Below are positions 1 to 9,900 of a stretch of 64,000 bases of DNA, one piece after another. Both the position numbers and the translations under genes were made by a program. Each line of letters begins with the position of its first letter. Positions within the stretch are counted from its first letter, which is position 1. A model generated the notes under the pieces. The model was not told the origin of the DNA. It worked only from the letters and a program-made list of their open reading frames with translations, and did not search any database. The DNA is from Mycoplasmopsis canis PG 14 (GTDB lineage: Bacteria > Bacillota_I > Bacilli_A > Mycoplasmatales > Metamycoplasmataceae), in the NCBI RefSeq assembly GCF_001553195.1, contig NZ_CP014281.1:248001-312000 (forward strand). Direction: 5' to 3'.

Positions 1-483
1 GGATAAAATAAATGTTACAGATGACTTTAAAACATGAGAAATTTTATTAACGTCTTCATGACCCCTTTCGTGTTGGATCATTTTCAATGTATTTAATAAT
101 GTTATATTTTTTCTAAAAATAAAGTTTATAACAAAAAATTTTAAAGCAAAAATACCAATACCACCAGATAAAATCAAAATAGCAATTGTAGCTTGTCCTA
201 ATACATTTCAATGTGAATAAGTATTATAGACCACTAATCCTGTATCACTAAATGCGCTCGCTGTAGTAAATAAGGCATCTACATAATTTTTTGCTGACGA
301 TCAATCAGAAGTTGGATTTTTTTGTGTTATTGGACTTCATAATAATAAACTAGAAAAAAGCACAATTAAAAAATAAACAACTAATAAATATTTTAATTTG
401 GAAACTTTTTTTAAATAAATAAAAGCTTTATCTATTGTTTTTCCAAAAAATGTTTTTTTAAAAAATGACTTAATTTTTTTCAT
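1..483 (-). CDS. ktrB: TrkH/KtrB-family potassium transporter, N-terminal part
   Basis: Membrane subunit of a K+ uptake system, normally working with a cytosolic RCK subunit (KtrA/TrkA) that is not in this window. Only the first 161 residues are visible; the gene runs off the left edge. After a basic start there is a transmembrane helix, then a re-entrant loop with the family signature ALFTTASAFSDTGL (the P-loop and first selectivity-filter Gly), then two more hydrophobic helices and the segment MIQHERGHEDVNKIS. Two Trp in the first 60 residues are TGA codons. The ATG at 483 is preceded by GAGGAG at good spacing. The family is clear; KtrB rather than TrkH is an inference from the usual mollicute system. 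Confidence 0.85.
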
Positions 484-547
484 TTTCTCCTCTAAAAACC
501 TCTTTAAAATAAAAAACTCATTATTTTACATAATGAATTATATTAAA

Positions 548-790
548 TTAGTTGTCCTTTGCGTTTTTCATTGAACGCATAATTTGTCTAATCTGTGATT
601 CACTTGCTTTTCTTCCCATTTGTGAAAACATAACACGAATCATCTTTTCATTTACAGGTGGATTTTCTCTTAATTGCTTCTCAAAAAAACGTTTTGTTAA
701 AAAGAAAGTTGTTATTGCTGCTGCTGCTGCCACACCAATAGCTACTAAAATTATCATCATAACAAAAATTCCTGTTGACATTTCAACCAT
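548..790 (-). CDS. UPF0154 (YneF-like) small membrane protein
   Basis: An 80-residue protein with one N-terminal transmembrane helix (about residues 7-29, rich in Ile/Val/Ala) followed by a basic cytoplasmic tail. The tail contains the conserved UPF0154 block NPPVNEKMIRVMFSQMGRK and SQIRQIMRSM, which gives the assignment. The family is widespread in Firmicutes and mollicutes and has no established function. The start at 790 is supported by an AGGAGG seven bases upstream; a second in-frame ATG three codons later is less well placed. It lies between the K+ transporter and the M42 peptidase, on the same strand, with its own AT-rich upstream region containing possible -10 boxes. Confidence 0.85.
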   Translation of the reverse strand: MVEMSTGIFVMMIILVAIGVAAAAAITTFFLTKRFFEKQLRENPPVNEKMIRVMFSQMGRKASESQIRQIMRSMKNAKDN

Positions 791-881
791 AATGATTACC
801 TCCTAATTATATATTTAATTAAATATATAATATCTATTTTAAATTATTATACTATATTTTTACAACTTTATTCTCTTTTGA

Positions 882-1961
882 TTACTTGTATTTAATATTT
901 TCGAAAACTTCTAAACTTAAGTCTTTTAAAAAGTTTATTATTAAATCTGAAGCGCTCAATAGATCACTAATTGAACAAACACCGATAGGGCTATGTAAAT
1001 ATCTTTGTGGTAATGAAATTGTAATTGTTGCAGCTCCACCGTTAGGTGAAAATTGCAATTCTTTTGCATCAGTACCGCCACCAGCTGCAACAAATTTATA
1101 AGCTTTAATATTATGTTTTTGCGCTGTTTTAACAAAAAACTCAACCAATTTAGGGTCCATTAAAGTTCCACCATCTTTAACTCTTAAAGCTGCGCCTTTA
1201 AATAATGCAGTTGTACCTTCTATTGTGCCAAATGTATCATGAGATGAAGTTGTGTCTAAAGCAATTGCTATATCAGGTTTGATTATGCTAACCGATGTTC
1301 TTGCTCCCCTTGTCCCTACCTCTTCCTGAACTGTTCCGACTAAATATAGGTCAACATCTAAATCATAATCCGCTATATTGTTCGCAATAGTCTCTAATAC
1401 AGTTACGCCTGCACGGTTATCCATTGCTTTTCCACCGATTAAGTCAGGGTTTTTAAATTCAATAACTTCACCAGACATTTGGATTCTATCACCAATTTCT
1501 ACGCCATAATTTTCTGCTTCTTCTTTACTTGCAAAACCAAAATCTACATATAATTCATCATTAGTAAGAGCTTTTGAAATCTTTTCTCTTTCCATTATAT
1601 GAATACTTGTATGTCCAAAAACACCTAAAAACTCTTCATTTGTAGAAGTGATAAGTTTAGCTTTTGTTCCAATAACTGTTGAAGCTCAAATCCCGCCAAT
1701 AGGCGAAACTAAAATTTGACCTTGTTTAGTTATTGACTTAACTACATAACCCACTTCATCCATGTGAGCTGCAATCATAACTTTTGGGGCATTTTTGTTT
1801 TTTGAAGGTTTGTGAAATATAATAGAACCAAACTTATCTCTAGATACTTCATAAATCTTGTTTATATTGTTTCTTAATTCTTCAGCTACGGGTTCTTCAT
1901 ATCTTGACATAGCCTCTATGTTCATGTACTTAATTAATCTTTCTTTAAATTTTTGTTGCAT
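882..1961 (-). CDS. M42-family metallo-aminopeptidase (glutamyl aminopeptidase-like)
   Basis: A 359-residue cytosolic, probably dinuclear-metal aminopeptidase that trims N-terminal residues from peptides; it would serve peptide use in an amino-acid auxotroph. Visible M42 features: AAHMDEVG (metal ligand His66 and Asp68), the bridging-Asp region GKAMDNRAG, the catalytic Glu pair in TVQEEVGTRGA, and the later metal-ligand segments ALDTTSSHD and GGGTDAKE, ending with the His of QRYLHSP. Residue 92 is a Trp read from TGA, so a standard-code search splits the gene in two. The ATG at 1961 has AGAGGT upstream and lies 8 bases after the trmB stop, so both are probably cotranscribed. Substrate preference cannot be read from the sequence. 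Confidence 0.9.
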
Positions 1962-1969
1962 AGTTACCT

Positions 1970-2581
1970 CTATTTCTTATATTCTGCAATTAGGAAATTA
2001 ATATTTTTACCAAGTGATGATCATTTCTCTTCATAACCTGTTCTAAAATTAGTTTCATTGTACTTTGAATCATGTAAATTAGTTGTTAAATCAATAATAT
2101 TTCAATTATTTTGATTTAAAGATTCAACAGAGAACTCAAAAAGTTTATCATTATCAGTTTTGAAAAGTAATTGACCTGATTCTGTTAAAAGATTTTTATA
2201 TAAATCCAAGAAAGTTTTATATGTTAATCTTCTTTTTTCGTGAGCATTCTTTGGTCATGGATCCGAGAATGTTAGCCAAATTTTATTAACTCTACCTTCA
2301 AAAATATTTGGTAGTTCATTAGCATCCTTTGCTATGATAAAAAGATTACTTAATTTAAGGTCATTAATCTTTTTTAAAATCTTATTAGCAACTGTTGGAT
2401 ACTTTTCAAGAGCAAAGTATCTAATATCAGGGTTAGATTTTGCTAGTTGTGAAATCATTTCTCCCTTACCAGCACCTATTTCAATAACATCAGTATCTTT
2501 AACTTTTATAGGAAAATCTTTTATGAAAAAAGTAGATTCGTTTAATTTAGTAATCGCTGTTTTGTCATGTCTTAATCTCAT
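1970..2581 (-). CDS. trmB: tRNA (guanine-N7-)-methyltransferase TrmB
   Basis: A 203-residue SAM-dependent enzyme making m7G at position 46 in the tRNA variable loop. The SAM-binding motif is EIGAGKGEM at about residues 36-44, the adenine-pocket Glu lies in YFALEKYP, and the family signature [14 protein letters not shown] follows; its Trp is TGA-encoded. The C-terminus contains the substrate-binding TNLHDSKYN and [10 protein letters not shown] blocks. The mRNA is probably near-leaderless: TATAAT (2591-2596 on this strand) lies only 9 bases before the ATG and there is no clear Shine-Dalgarno. It is followed 8 bases later by the M42 peptidase. Confidence 0.95.
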
Positions 2582-2590
2582 ATTAAATAT

Positions 2591-2596
2591 ATTATA
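2591..2596 (-). promoter_or_regulatory. -10 box of trmB, near-leaderless start
   Basis: A perfect TATAAT on the minus strand ends 9 bases before the trmB ATG. Transcription would begin only a few bases before the start codon. No ribosome-binding site is seen. Confidence 0.55.
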
Positions 2597-2634
2597 ATAA
2601 AAAACTTTAATTTTAGTTATAAATTAAAGTCTAT

Positions 2635-2658
2635 TAAAAAAGCTTGCATAAGCAAGCT
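2635..2658 (-). terminator. Rho-independent terminator of gyrA
   Basis: On the minus strand a 7-bp stem, AGCTTGC with GCAAGCT around a four-base loop, is followed by six T. It begins 6 bases after the gyrA stop codon. Confidence 0.8.
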
Positions 2659-2663
2659 CAATA

Positions 2664-5321
2664 TTATTCATTTTCTATAGTCGTTTCTGATTGTTCTTCG
2701 TTTATATGAGTTTTTATAACTTCAACTGCAACTATTTCATCACTATCTTTGAGATTTATTATCTTAACACCTTTTGTATTTCTTGATGTTTCACTAATTT
2801 GACTAATTTTGACTCTAATTGTAGATCCACTCTTAGTTATAACTAATAATTCATCTTCTGACTTAACATAAGATGCAAAAACAAGATTTCCGGCTTTTTC
2901 AGGGTTAATTCCTGAAATACCTTTAGCTCCCCTTCTTGCGATTCTGTACTCAGATTCATCAGTAATTTTACCAAAACCTTTACTTCCTAAAGAAAGAACT
3001 AAATTTCCATCTTTATTCGAAGATGCATTTATTACATATTGATCATCAACTAGTTTTATAGCTTTAACACCCATCGCAGTTCTTCCTAATGCTCTTACAT
3101 CATCAATATTAAATAATGCAATATTTTTATAATTATTTGCTACCAAAATATTATCGCCTTCTGCAGCAACAAAAGCCCTAACTAATTGATCTCCTTCTTG
3201 CAATTTAAAAGCTAATAAACCATTTCTACGAACATTACTAAATAATGATAGTGGAGTTTTTTTGAAAATACCTTTTTTAGTTATTGTAGCTAGATATAAA
3301 TCATCCTCAAATGAACCTGCATCAATAATTGAAATAATTTTTTCTCCACCTTCTACATTAAGTGTTTCAATAATATTTATAAAAGGAACACCCTTGCTTT
3401 GTTTTGAGCCTTCAGGAATTTGATATCCTCTAAGAGCATAAGCCTTACCAAAGTTAGAGAATAATAATAAGTCTGTATGAGTAGATGCCTTGATAATCAT
3501 TGAAATATCATCATCGCCATAAGTCTTCATACTTATGCTTCCAACTCCGCCTCTATTTTGTGTGTTGTATTCATCTAAATTAATTCTCTTAACATAACCA
3601 TTAACTGAACTAGTAATAACGATTTCACTCTGAGGAATTAAATCTTCGTCATTTATTTTTCCAACCCCAAAATAATCGATATGAGTTCTTCTTTCATCAG
3701 AATACTTCTCTTTTATAACTGTTAATTCTTCGATTATTAAGTTAATTAATTTTTGCTCATCTTCTAAAACAGCTTTATATCCCGCTATTTCAATATATAA
3801 AGCATTTATTTCTTCGACCATTTTTTCATAATTTAAACCTGTTAAACGACGAAGGTTCATGTCTAGAATTGCCTTAGTTTGTCTTTCAGATAAATTAAAT
3901 CTTTCTGCTAATCTTTCTTGAGCTATTTGATCTGTTTTTGAAGTTTTAATTATTTTTACTACTTCATCAATGTTTTGAACAGCAATTTTTAACCCTTCAA
4001 GAATATGCACTTTTTCTTCAGCCTTAGCCAAGTCATAATTTAATCTTCTTGTTACAACTTCTTTTTGATGATCAAGATAAACTTCTAAACCTTGTTTTAA
4101 ATTTAATGTTCTTGGCTCACCCTTAACTAGAGCAACAACGTTTGAGCTATAAGAAACTTGTAAATATGATTTTTGAAATAATTGATTTAAGATAATGTGT
4201 GCATTAAATCCTTTTTTAATATCTAAAACTATTCTAATTCCATTTAAATTAGTTTCATCTCTTATGTCCGAAATACCTTCAATAACTTTATCTTTTACAA
4301 GATCCACTATTTTTTGAACAATTGTACTTGTTTTAACTGCATACGGAATTTCTGTAATAATAATCCTTGACTTTCCATTTGCATTTTCTATCACTTCAGT
4401 TTTAGAACGAACTATTATGCTTCCGCGTCCTGTTTCATACGTATCTACGATACCTTTTTTACCTAAAATAATTCCACCAGTAGGGAAATCAGGCCCTTTT
4501 ACATGTTTCATTAATCCACTTATTGAAATTTCAGGATCTTGAGCTAATGCAATTGTAGCATCTATTATCTCACCTAAATTGTGTGGTGGTATTTCTGTAG
4601 CCATACCGACAGCTATACCTGAAGCTCCTGTTACGAATAAATTAGGAAATCTTGATGGAAGTACAACGGGTTCTTTTTCTGTTGAATCATAGTTATCAAC
4701 AAAATCAACAGTATCTTTTCTAATACTTTCTAATAGTTCACCTGAAAGTTTTGTCATTCTTGCTTCTGTATAACGCATAGCCGCTGGTTGATCACCATCA
4801 ATAGAACCAAAGTTACCGTGTCCGTCAACTAAAGGATAACGCATTGAAAAATCTTGAGCCATACGTACCATTGCATCATAAACTGATGTATCACCGTGTG
4901 GGTGATATTTACCAAGTACATCCCCTACAATACGAGCACTTTTTCTATGTTGTGAGCTTGCGGTGATACCTAATTCAAACATATCATATAAAATTCTTCT
5001 ATGTACAGGTTTTAAACCATCTCTTGCATCTGGTAATGCACGAGAAACTATAACACTCATTGCGTATTCTAAAAAAGAAGTTTTCATCTCGTTATCAAGT
5101 ATTACAGGATTTAATCCATCAACAGGTTCAGAGATTAATTGTGATTCTACTTGATAATCATCACTATTTTGTGGTGCCTCTTCTTCTTGTTCATCAAATT
5201 CTTTAACTTCTTTTTTCTTTTTGAATATCATTCTGCTATCTTCTTCATAATCATATTCTTGTTCTTGGTCTAAATCGTTGATTTTTTTGATTTCTTCATC
5301 TTTATTCAAATCTTTTTCCAT
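2664..5321 (-). CDS. gyrA: DNA gyrase subunit A
   Basis: An 885-residue subunit of DNA gyrase, which cleaves and rejoins DNA during negative supercoiling. The catalytic Tyr lies in [10 protein letters not shown], and the quinolone-determining region reads [19 protein letters not shown]. The C-terminal beta-pinwheel has a GyrA-box-like QNRGGVG, which marks it as GyrA rather than ParC. The first ~75 residues are an unusual, highly acidic and lysine-rich extension before the conserved [19 protein letters not shown]. The start at 5321 has GGAGCG upstream. It is a single-gene unit with its own terminator; gyrB is not in the window. Confidence 0.95.
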   Translation of the reverse strand: MEKDLNKDEEIKKINDLDQEQEYDYEEDSRMIFKKKKEVKEFDEQEEEAPQNSDDYQVESQLISEPVDGLNPVILDNEMKTSFLEYAMSVIVSRALPDARDGLKPVHRRILYDMFELGITASSQHRKSARIVGDVLGKYHPHGDTSVYDAMVRMAQDFSMRYPLVDGHGNFGSIDGDQPAAMRYTEARMTKLSGELLESIRKDTVDFVDNYDSTEKEPVVLPSRFPNLFVTGASGIAVGMATEIPPHNLGEIIDATIALAQDPEISISGLMKHVKGPDFPTGGIILGKKGIVDTYETGRGSIIVRSKTEVIENANGKSRIIITEIPYAVKTSTIVQKIVDLVKDKVIEGISDIRDETNLNGIRIVLDIKKGFNAHIILNQLFQKSYLQVSYSSNVVALVKGEPRTLNLKQGLEVYLDHQKEVVTRRLNYDLAKAEEKVHILEGLKIAVQNIDEVVKIIKTSKTDQIAQERLAERFNLSERQTKAILDMNLRRLTGLNYEKMVEEINALYIEIAGYKAVLEDEQKLINLIIEELTVIKEKYSDERRTHIDYFGVGKINDEDLIPQSEIVITSSVNGYVKRINLDEYNTQNRGGVGSISMKTYGDDDISMIIKASTHTDLLLFSNFGKAYALRGYQIPEGSKQSKGVPFINIIETLNVEGGEKIISIIDAGSFEDDLYLATITKKGIFKKTPLSLFSNVRRNGLLAFKLQEGDQLVRAFVAAEGDNILVANNYKNIALFNIDDVRALGRTAMGVKAIKLVDDQYVINASSNKDGNLVLSLGSKGFGKITDESEYRIARRGAKGISGINPEKAGNLVFASYVKSEDELLVITKSGSTIRVKISQISETSRNTKGVKIINLKDSDEIVAVEVIKTHINEEQSETTIENE

Positions 5322-5416
5322 ATTTAACGCTCCAAAATATCAATATTTAATAAAATTTATTTTATTAAATAAATTATATCATAAAAATGGCTAATTTCAA
5401 GTGAATTTGGCTAATT

Positions 5417-5440
5417 AAAAAACCCCTTTCGAGGTTTTTT
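5417..5440 (-). terminator. Terminator of the L11-L1 operon
   Basis: Minus-strand hairpin of ten base pairs (A6CCTC with GGGGT6, one G-T pair) closed by a GAAA tetraloop and ending in six T. It lies two bases after the rplA stop. Confidence 0.85.
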
Positions 5441-5442
5441 AA

Positions 5443-6138
5443 TTATTTTTCAATTTTAATTTTAACACTTGGTCCCATTGATGCTGAAACTGTTAAGTTT
5501 AACATATATGTACCTTTAACAGCAGCTGGTTTAAGTTTTTTAATTAAAGAGATAAGTACTTTTGCGTTTTCAACTAAAGCTTCTGTAGACATTGATTTTT
5601 TACCAATTAATGAATGAACAATACCTGCTTTATCTGTACGGTAGTTTGCTTTACCTTTTTTAAGTTCTTCAACAGCTTTTTCAGGAGTTGGTGTAACTGT
5701 ACCTGTTTTAGGGTTTGGCATTAAACCTTTTGGTCCTAATTTTTTACCATATTTCCCTAATAAAGGCATCATTGCAGGGTCAGCAACCATAACATCAAAA
5801 TCAAAGTCATCTTCTTTGATTTTTTGTTCTAAAGCTTGTCCATCAACAACTATGTCAGCTCCTGCTTCTTTTGATAATTTTGCTTTTTCAACATTATTTG
5901 TAGCAACTAAAACTCTAACTGATTTTCCTGTACCATTTGGTAATAATACAGCACCACGTAATTGTTGGTCAGCTTTACGAACATCAAGGTTTAAGTTAAA
6001 TGCAAGGTCTATTGATGCATCAAATTTAGCGTATGAAGTTTTTTTAGCTAATTCAATTGCTTCTTCTAATTCATAAGCAAGTGTTCTGTCGAATGATTCA
6101 CGAGCATTTTTAAGGTTTTTTGATAAACGTTTAGCCAT
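5443..6138 (-). CDS. rplA: 50S ribosomal protein L1
   Basis: A 231-residue protein of the mobile L1 stalk of the 50S subunit, also the usual translational repressor of the L11-L1 operon. The L1 signature is visible as GKYGKKLGPKGLMPNPKTGT, and the C-terminus has the conserved GTYMLNLTVSASMGPSVKI. Length is normal. Its ATG overlaps the rplK stop by one base (TAATG), so it is translationally coupled to L11. A candidate L1-binding hairpin lies in the rplK leader. Confidence 0.97.
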   Translation of the reverse strand: MAKRLSKNLKNARESFDRTLAYELEEAIELAKKTSYAKFDASIDLAFNLNLDVRKADQQLRGAVLLPNGTGKSVRVLVATNNVEKAKLSKEAGADIVVDGQALEQKIKEDDFDFDVMVADPAMMPLLGKYGKKLGPKGLMPNPKTGTVTPTPEKAVEELKKGKANYRTDKAGIVHSLIGKKSMSTEALVENAKVLISLIKKLKPAAVKGTYMLNLTVSASMGPSVKIKIEK

Positions 6139-6731
6139 TATTCATCTCCTTCGTTAGCTTTTTCTTCATCACTAATTGTTTTTACTTCAATTGCTTGACC
6201 TTTTGTTTCAGCTAAATTAGCCAAGTCTGCATCTAATGCAGCGGCTTTAGCATCTGCTAAAGCAGCAGCTTTTGCAGCAGCTTTTGCAGCGGCTTTAGCT
6301 TTAAAAATATCGTCATAACCTTCAACTAAAACACCCATTTGTTTTGCTGTTCCGGCGATTGTAGCCATAGCAGCATCAACATCGTTTGTGTTTAAGTCAG
6401 GTAATTTATATTCAGCGATTTCTCTTAATTGTTCTTTAGAAATTGTTGCAACTATTGTTGTTTTAGCGTTTTTTGAACCTGATTGAATTTTAGCAGCTTG
6501 TTTAATTTTGTATGAAGCTGGTGATGTAAATAATTTGAATTCAAATGTCTTATCTTTGTAAACTGTAATTTGTACTGGAACTGGTTCGTCCCCTCTATCT
6601 CTTGTTGCATCGTTAAATGCTTTTGTAAACTCAGGCATGTTTACACCTACACCAGCAAGTGCAGGACCTGGTTTAGCTTTCCCGGCAGGGAATTGCAATT
6701 TAGCAATACGTTGTATTTCTTTTTTTGCCAT
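6138..6731 (-). CDS. rplK: 50S ribosomal protein L11 with an alanine-rich C-terminal extension
   Basis: A 197-residue protein of the GTPase-associated centre of the 50S subunit. The conserved core starts MAKKEIQRIAKLQFPAGKAKPGPALA and reaches MATIAGTAKQMGV. The ATG at 6731 is chosen because L11 proteins begin this way and AAAGGAT lies upstream; an in-frame ATG 17 codons earlier falls inside a leader hairpin. The core is about 140-145 residues, as in other bacteria. It is followed by ~55 extra residues with repeated AKAAA and a final acidic stretch, probably a flexible tail. First gene of the L11-L1 operon. Confidence 0.95.
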   Translation of the reverse strand: MAKKEIQRIAKLQFPAGKAKPGPALAGVGVNMPEFTKAFNDATRDRGDEPVPVQITVYKDKTFEFKLFTSPASYKIKQAAKIQSGSKNAKTTIVATISKEQLREIAEYKLPDLNTNDVDAAMATIAGTAKQMGVLVEGYDDIFKAKAAAKAAAKAAALADAKAAALDADLANLAETKGQAIEVKTISDEEKANEGDE

Positions 6732-6751
6732 GTTTGTATCCTTTCGATATT

Positions 6752-6782
6752 GTGGTCTAGCGATATTCTTTATATCTCCCAC
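6752..6782 (-). promoter_or_regulatory. Candidate L1-binding leader hairpin of rplK-rplA
   Basis: Between promoter and rplK the minus strand folds as an outer stem GTGG/CCAC enclosing an inner stem GATAT/ATATC, with an asymmetric internal loop (GA on one side, GCTAGA on the other). It lies just before the rplK ribosome-binding site. L1 is known to repress its own operon by binding such asymmetric leader hairpins that mimic its 23S rRNA site. The fold is seen; the L1 role is inferred. Confidence 0.45.
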
Positions 6783-6791
6783 TAGTAAGAG

Positions 6792-6822
6792 GCAATATTA
6801 TTTATATTGCTTTTTAATTATA
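6792..6822 (-). promoter_or_regulatory. rplK promoter -10 and 5'-end hairpin
   Basis: A TATAAT on the minus strand (6817-6822) is followed about 7 bases later by a perfect 7-bp inverted repeat (GCAATAT and ATATTGC) at 6792-6810. The hairpin would therefore form the very 5' end of the rplK mRNA, as a stability element. Read on the plus strand it has a T-run, but no plus-strand gene ends here. Confidence 0.4.
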
Positions 6823-6896
6823 TTAAAAAAGTTAATTTATAAAAATGATAAATAAAATATTTAACCACTATAAGCAAGCTATAAATGATTTTTTTA

Positions 6897-6920
6897 TAAA
6901 AAAATAGGTCTTACAACCTA
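6897..6920 (-). terminator. Terminator of the large protease gene
   Basis: Minus-strand stem TAGGT/ACCTA with a six-base loop and a run of T, directly after the stop codon at 6923. Confidence 0.7.
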
Positions 6921-6922
6921 CT

Positions 6923-9900
6923 TTATTTTTCCTTTTTTATATCTCTTAAGAATCAAGGCATACTTACTTCAGATGGTTTGGTTAAATGTCATCTTATTAT
7001 TTGAGCAGCAAGAGAATTAGTGTTCTTAAGATCTAATGGGTGTTCATTATCATAATTAATTCCAAAATAATTCATTGTTGAGTGTTCATTATTTCATGAT
7101 TGTAAAAATGTTAATGGCGCACCAGAGTTTATTGTTGATATATATTCATTATCATCACCTAAAATACCAGTACCTGAATTACCTGCATTATAAAATGTTG
7201 GAACATATCCGTTTTGTCTAATTAAACCAACAGTAGTGGTTGATGATGCGGCTCTATTAAGATAATATCCTGATTGTTTTCCATATGGGAAACCGCTCAT
7301 ACCAAATCTTTTTAGGTTTTGCCCAAAGTAAACACCTTTTTTAACACCACTAAAGTCTAGTGTTGTATCTTTCAAGCTAGCTCAGTTTTCAAACCAAAGA
7401 GCAAGATCAAATTTTCCTTCTCTTCTTGCGTTTTTAATTAATTCTTTAACATCTACAGCAAAAATTGTTATGTCAACATTTTGGCCATTTACTTGTTCAC
7501 CTTTTTTATTCTTTTGATCAACACCTGATCAAATAAGTTCTATAGGGATATTATTAGCTGTATTTAAACCGCCTCAATATGAAAATCCTGCATCAACATT
7601 ATTTCCAAAGTTATTTGATGTTTTTGTTATATATCCAGCAGTGTGTTTATGAGCAAGTCTATCACCTTGTAACTGGCTAAAACTATCTATATGTTGTACG
7701 TGATTATTTGTAATTATATAGTATCTTAAGTCATTAGGATCTTTACTTACCTTTGCAATTTGAGTTGCTGTACCTCTATTATATGCGAAACTTCTAGCTC
7801 TTACATTATTAACTAGATCAATATTTTTTCAAGAAGAATGCATATACTCTTGGTCTTGTAAATATCCGTTATGTAATTCATAAGAAACATTTTGGTTAGG
7901 GTTGTATTCTTTTGAATTAATAACTTCTTCAGGTGTATAAAATGTTATTGGCTGATTCTCTTGATTGTAATCTAAGTGTTTATAATCGAATAAGTTAGTT
8001 TCTTGGTTAAATTCTTCGTGTTCAATAGAATTAGTATAAACAACACTAATTTGAGCACCTTCATGGTTTAAAAGAAATGCTTTTTCTTTGCTAAATTCTC
8101 CGTATCTTGTAGATAATTCTTTAGATGTTATCGCTTCTGCATACGGATTACCTAAAAAGAGTTTAAATTCTTTTTCAACCATTTCAACTTCTAACTTTAT
8201 TCCTTCACCGCTAATATATTTCGCTCTTATAGTGAAATGAGGTCTAGGGTAAGAAGAATTAGTATTTTCATTGGTATATTCATATGTTTGAATAGTAGAA
8301 GTTAATGTTTCTCCATTTATCATTCTTTCGAAATCAAACTCAAATGAATATCCTTTTTCTTGCCCACTTATTCTTGTTAATCTTTTCAAATCTTGTATCA
8401 ACAAATTACCAAATAATTGAACTTTAATTTTTCTGTCTCTAGAACCATTTTGCAACAAGGTTTTTCTTATATATTTCTCATCTAAAGTTCAAAATGCTTT
8501 TTCCTCGCTTTTGTTAAATGATCATAATGTGTCCTTATAATATGGTTCCAAAATTCTTTCTCTTTTTATAGAATTTTCCGAATCAAAAATGGTTTTTAAA
8601 TTATTATTTTCAAATAATAAACTATTTGTTGTTTCAAATGATGTATCAGAAAATCCAGAAACTTTATACCAATTATTTCCTTTGTACACTTTATTAGATA
8701 CTGGATTTAAATATTTGAATTTTATGTAAATAGAATTAGTCCCATTTGTTGAACGAACACTTTTTACTTCATCCACAGAAATGTTTTCTTTTGATAAAGA
8801 ATAATTTTTGTATGATAAGGAATTTTCCTTTCAAGAAAACATAGTTTGTATTTCTTGACTATTTGATCTTACTTTTTCTGCAAATTCATTTAAGCTTAAT
8901 GTTCCTGGTCTAAAAGTAAAGTCACTAATTTTAATTCTATTAAGTAAAACTTGTGGATACAAATTCTCCTTATAATCATTTCTCAAATTGATTAATTTTA
9001 TAGTTTGGCCGTTTGTAAATCTTTTCTTTGTATCTTGTTTGTTTATGAATCCTAACTTAAATGATAAAGAATTATCTTGATCACTTGTGACATCATAAAA
9101 ATACATAAAATAATCATTAATTAATTTTTTAAAATTACTATTACTTAACGATTCTCCATCTGCGCTTATGACATCGTTAGATGTATAAAAGTCATCATTT
9201 GATGTATTTGTATTAATTGGTTTATCATCTGCAACAGTACCCGGTTTTGTATTACTAAATGAAGAATCTTCGCTTTCTTTTGCAGAAGAATCATTTAGTT
9301 TAAGAACATAGTTAATCATTTCAAATGCTTTTTGTTCTATTATATCTTTAGGGTCAACCAATGCATATAATTTAGTTTTCTTACCGACAGATCCCTCTGT
9401 TTTTCTAAACAAGAAACTTCTACTTGTTATTGAATTAATGATATTTTTATCCTCATCAGATACTCTTGACTCAGACTCGACAAAATCATTTTGTGTAAAT
9501 CACTCTGATCCCTCTAAAGGTTTAATGTCCCTAAATGATAAAGGTTTAAAATATTTGATTTTTTTAGAAAATGAACCGAAATGATATTTTTTTCTTGCGT
9601 CTTGAAATACAAGTTTGTACTTATTATACTGTTCGTTTAATGGTTGACCATCCTCAGTTATTCAAAATCTTATTTTTGCTGTCGCTCCTTCACTTGATTT
9701 TTTTGGATCGCTTGCTAGATTTGAAAATTCTTCTAATGAATGTGCATAAAGTTGAAATTTACCTTTTTTAGGTAATTCGTAGTTCTCGTTAAATACTTTA
9801 ATAGCATCCTTAGAATTAAATTGATTATGAGTTTTGTTTTTATCTTTTACTTTAATAAATTCATAAAGTTTTGAAGGATCTTCTTTATCACTTGTTTCAA

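Noticed and set aside
6732-6782. Longer L11 start 17 codons upstream
   Set aside because: L11 proteins begin MAKK, the shorter start has its own Shine-Dalgarno, and the upstream part coincides with a leader hairpin.
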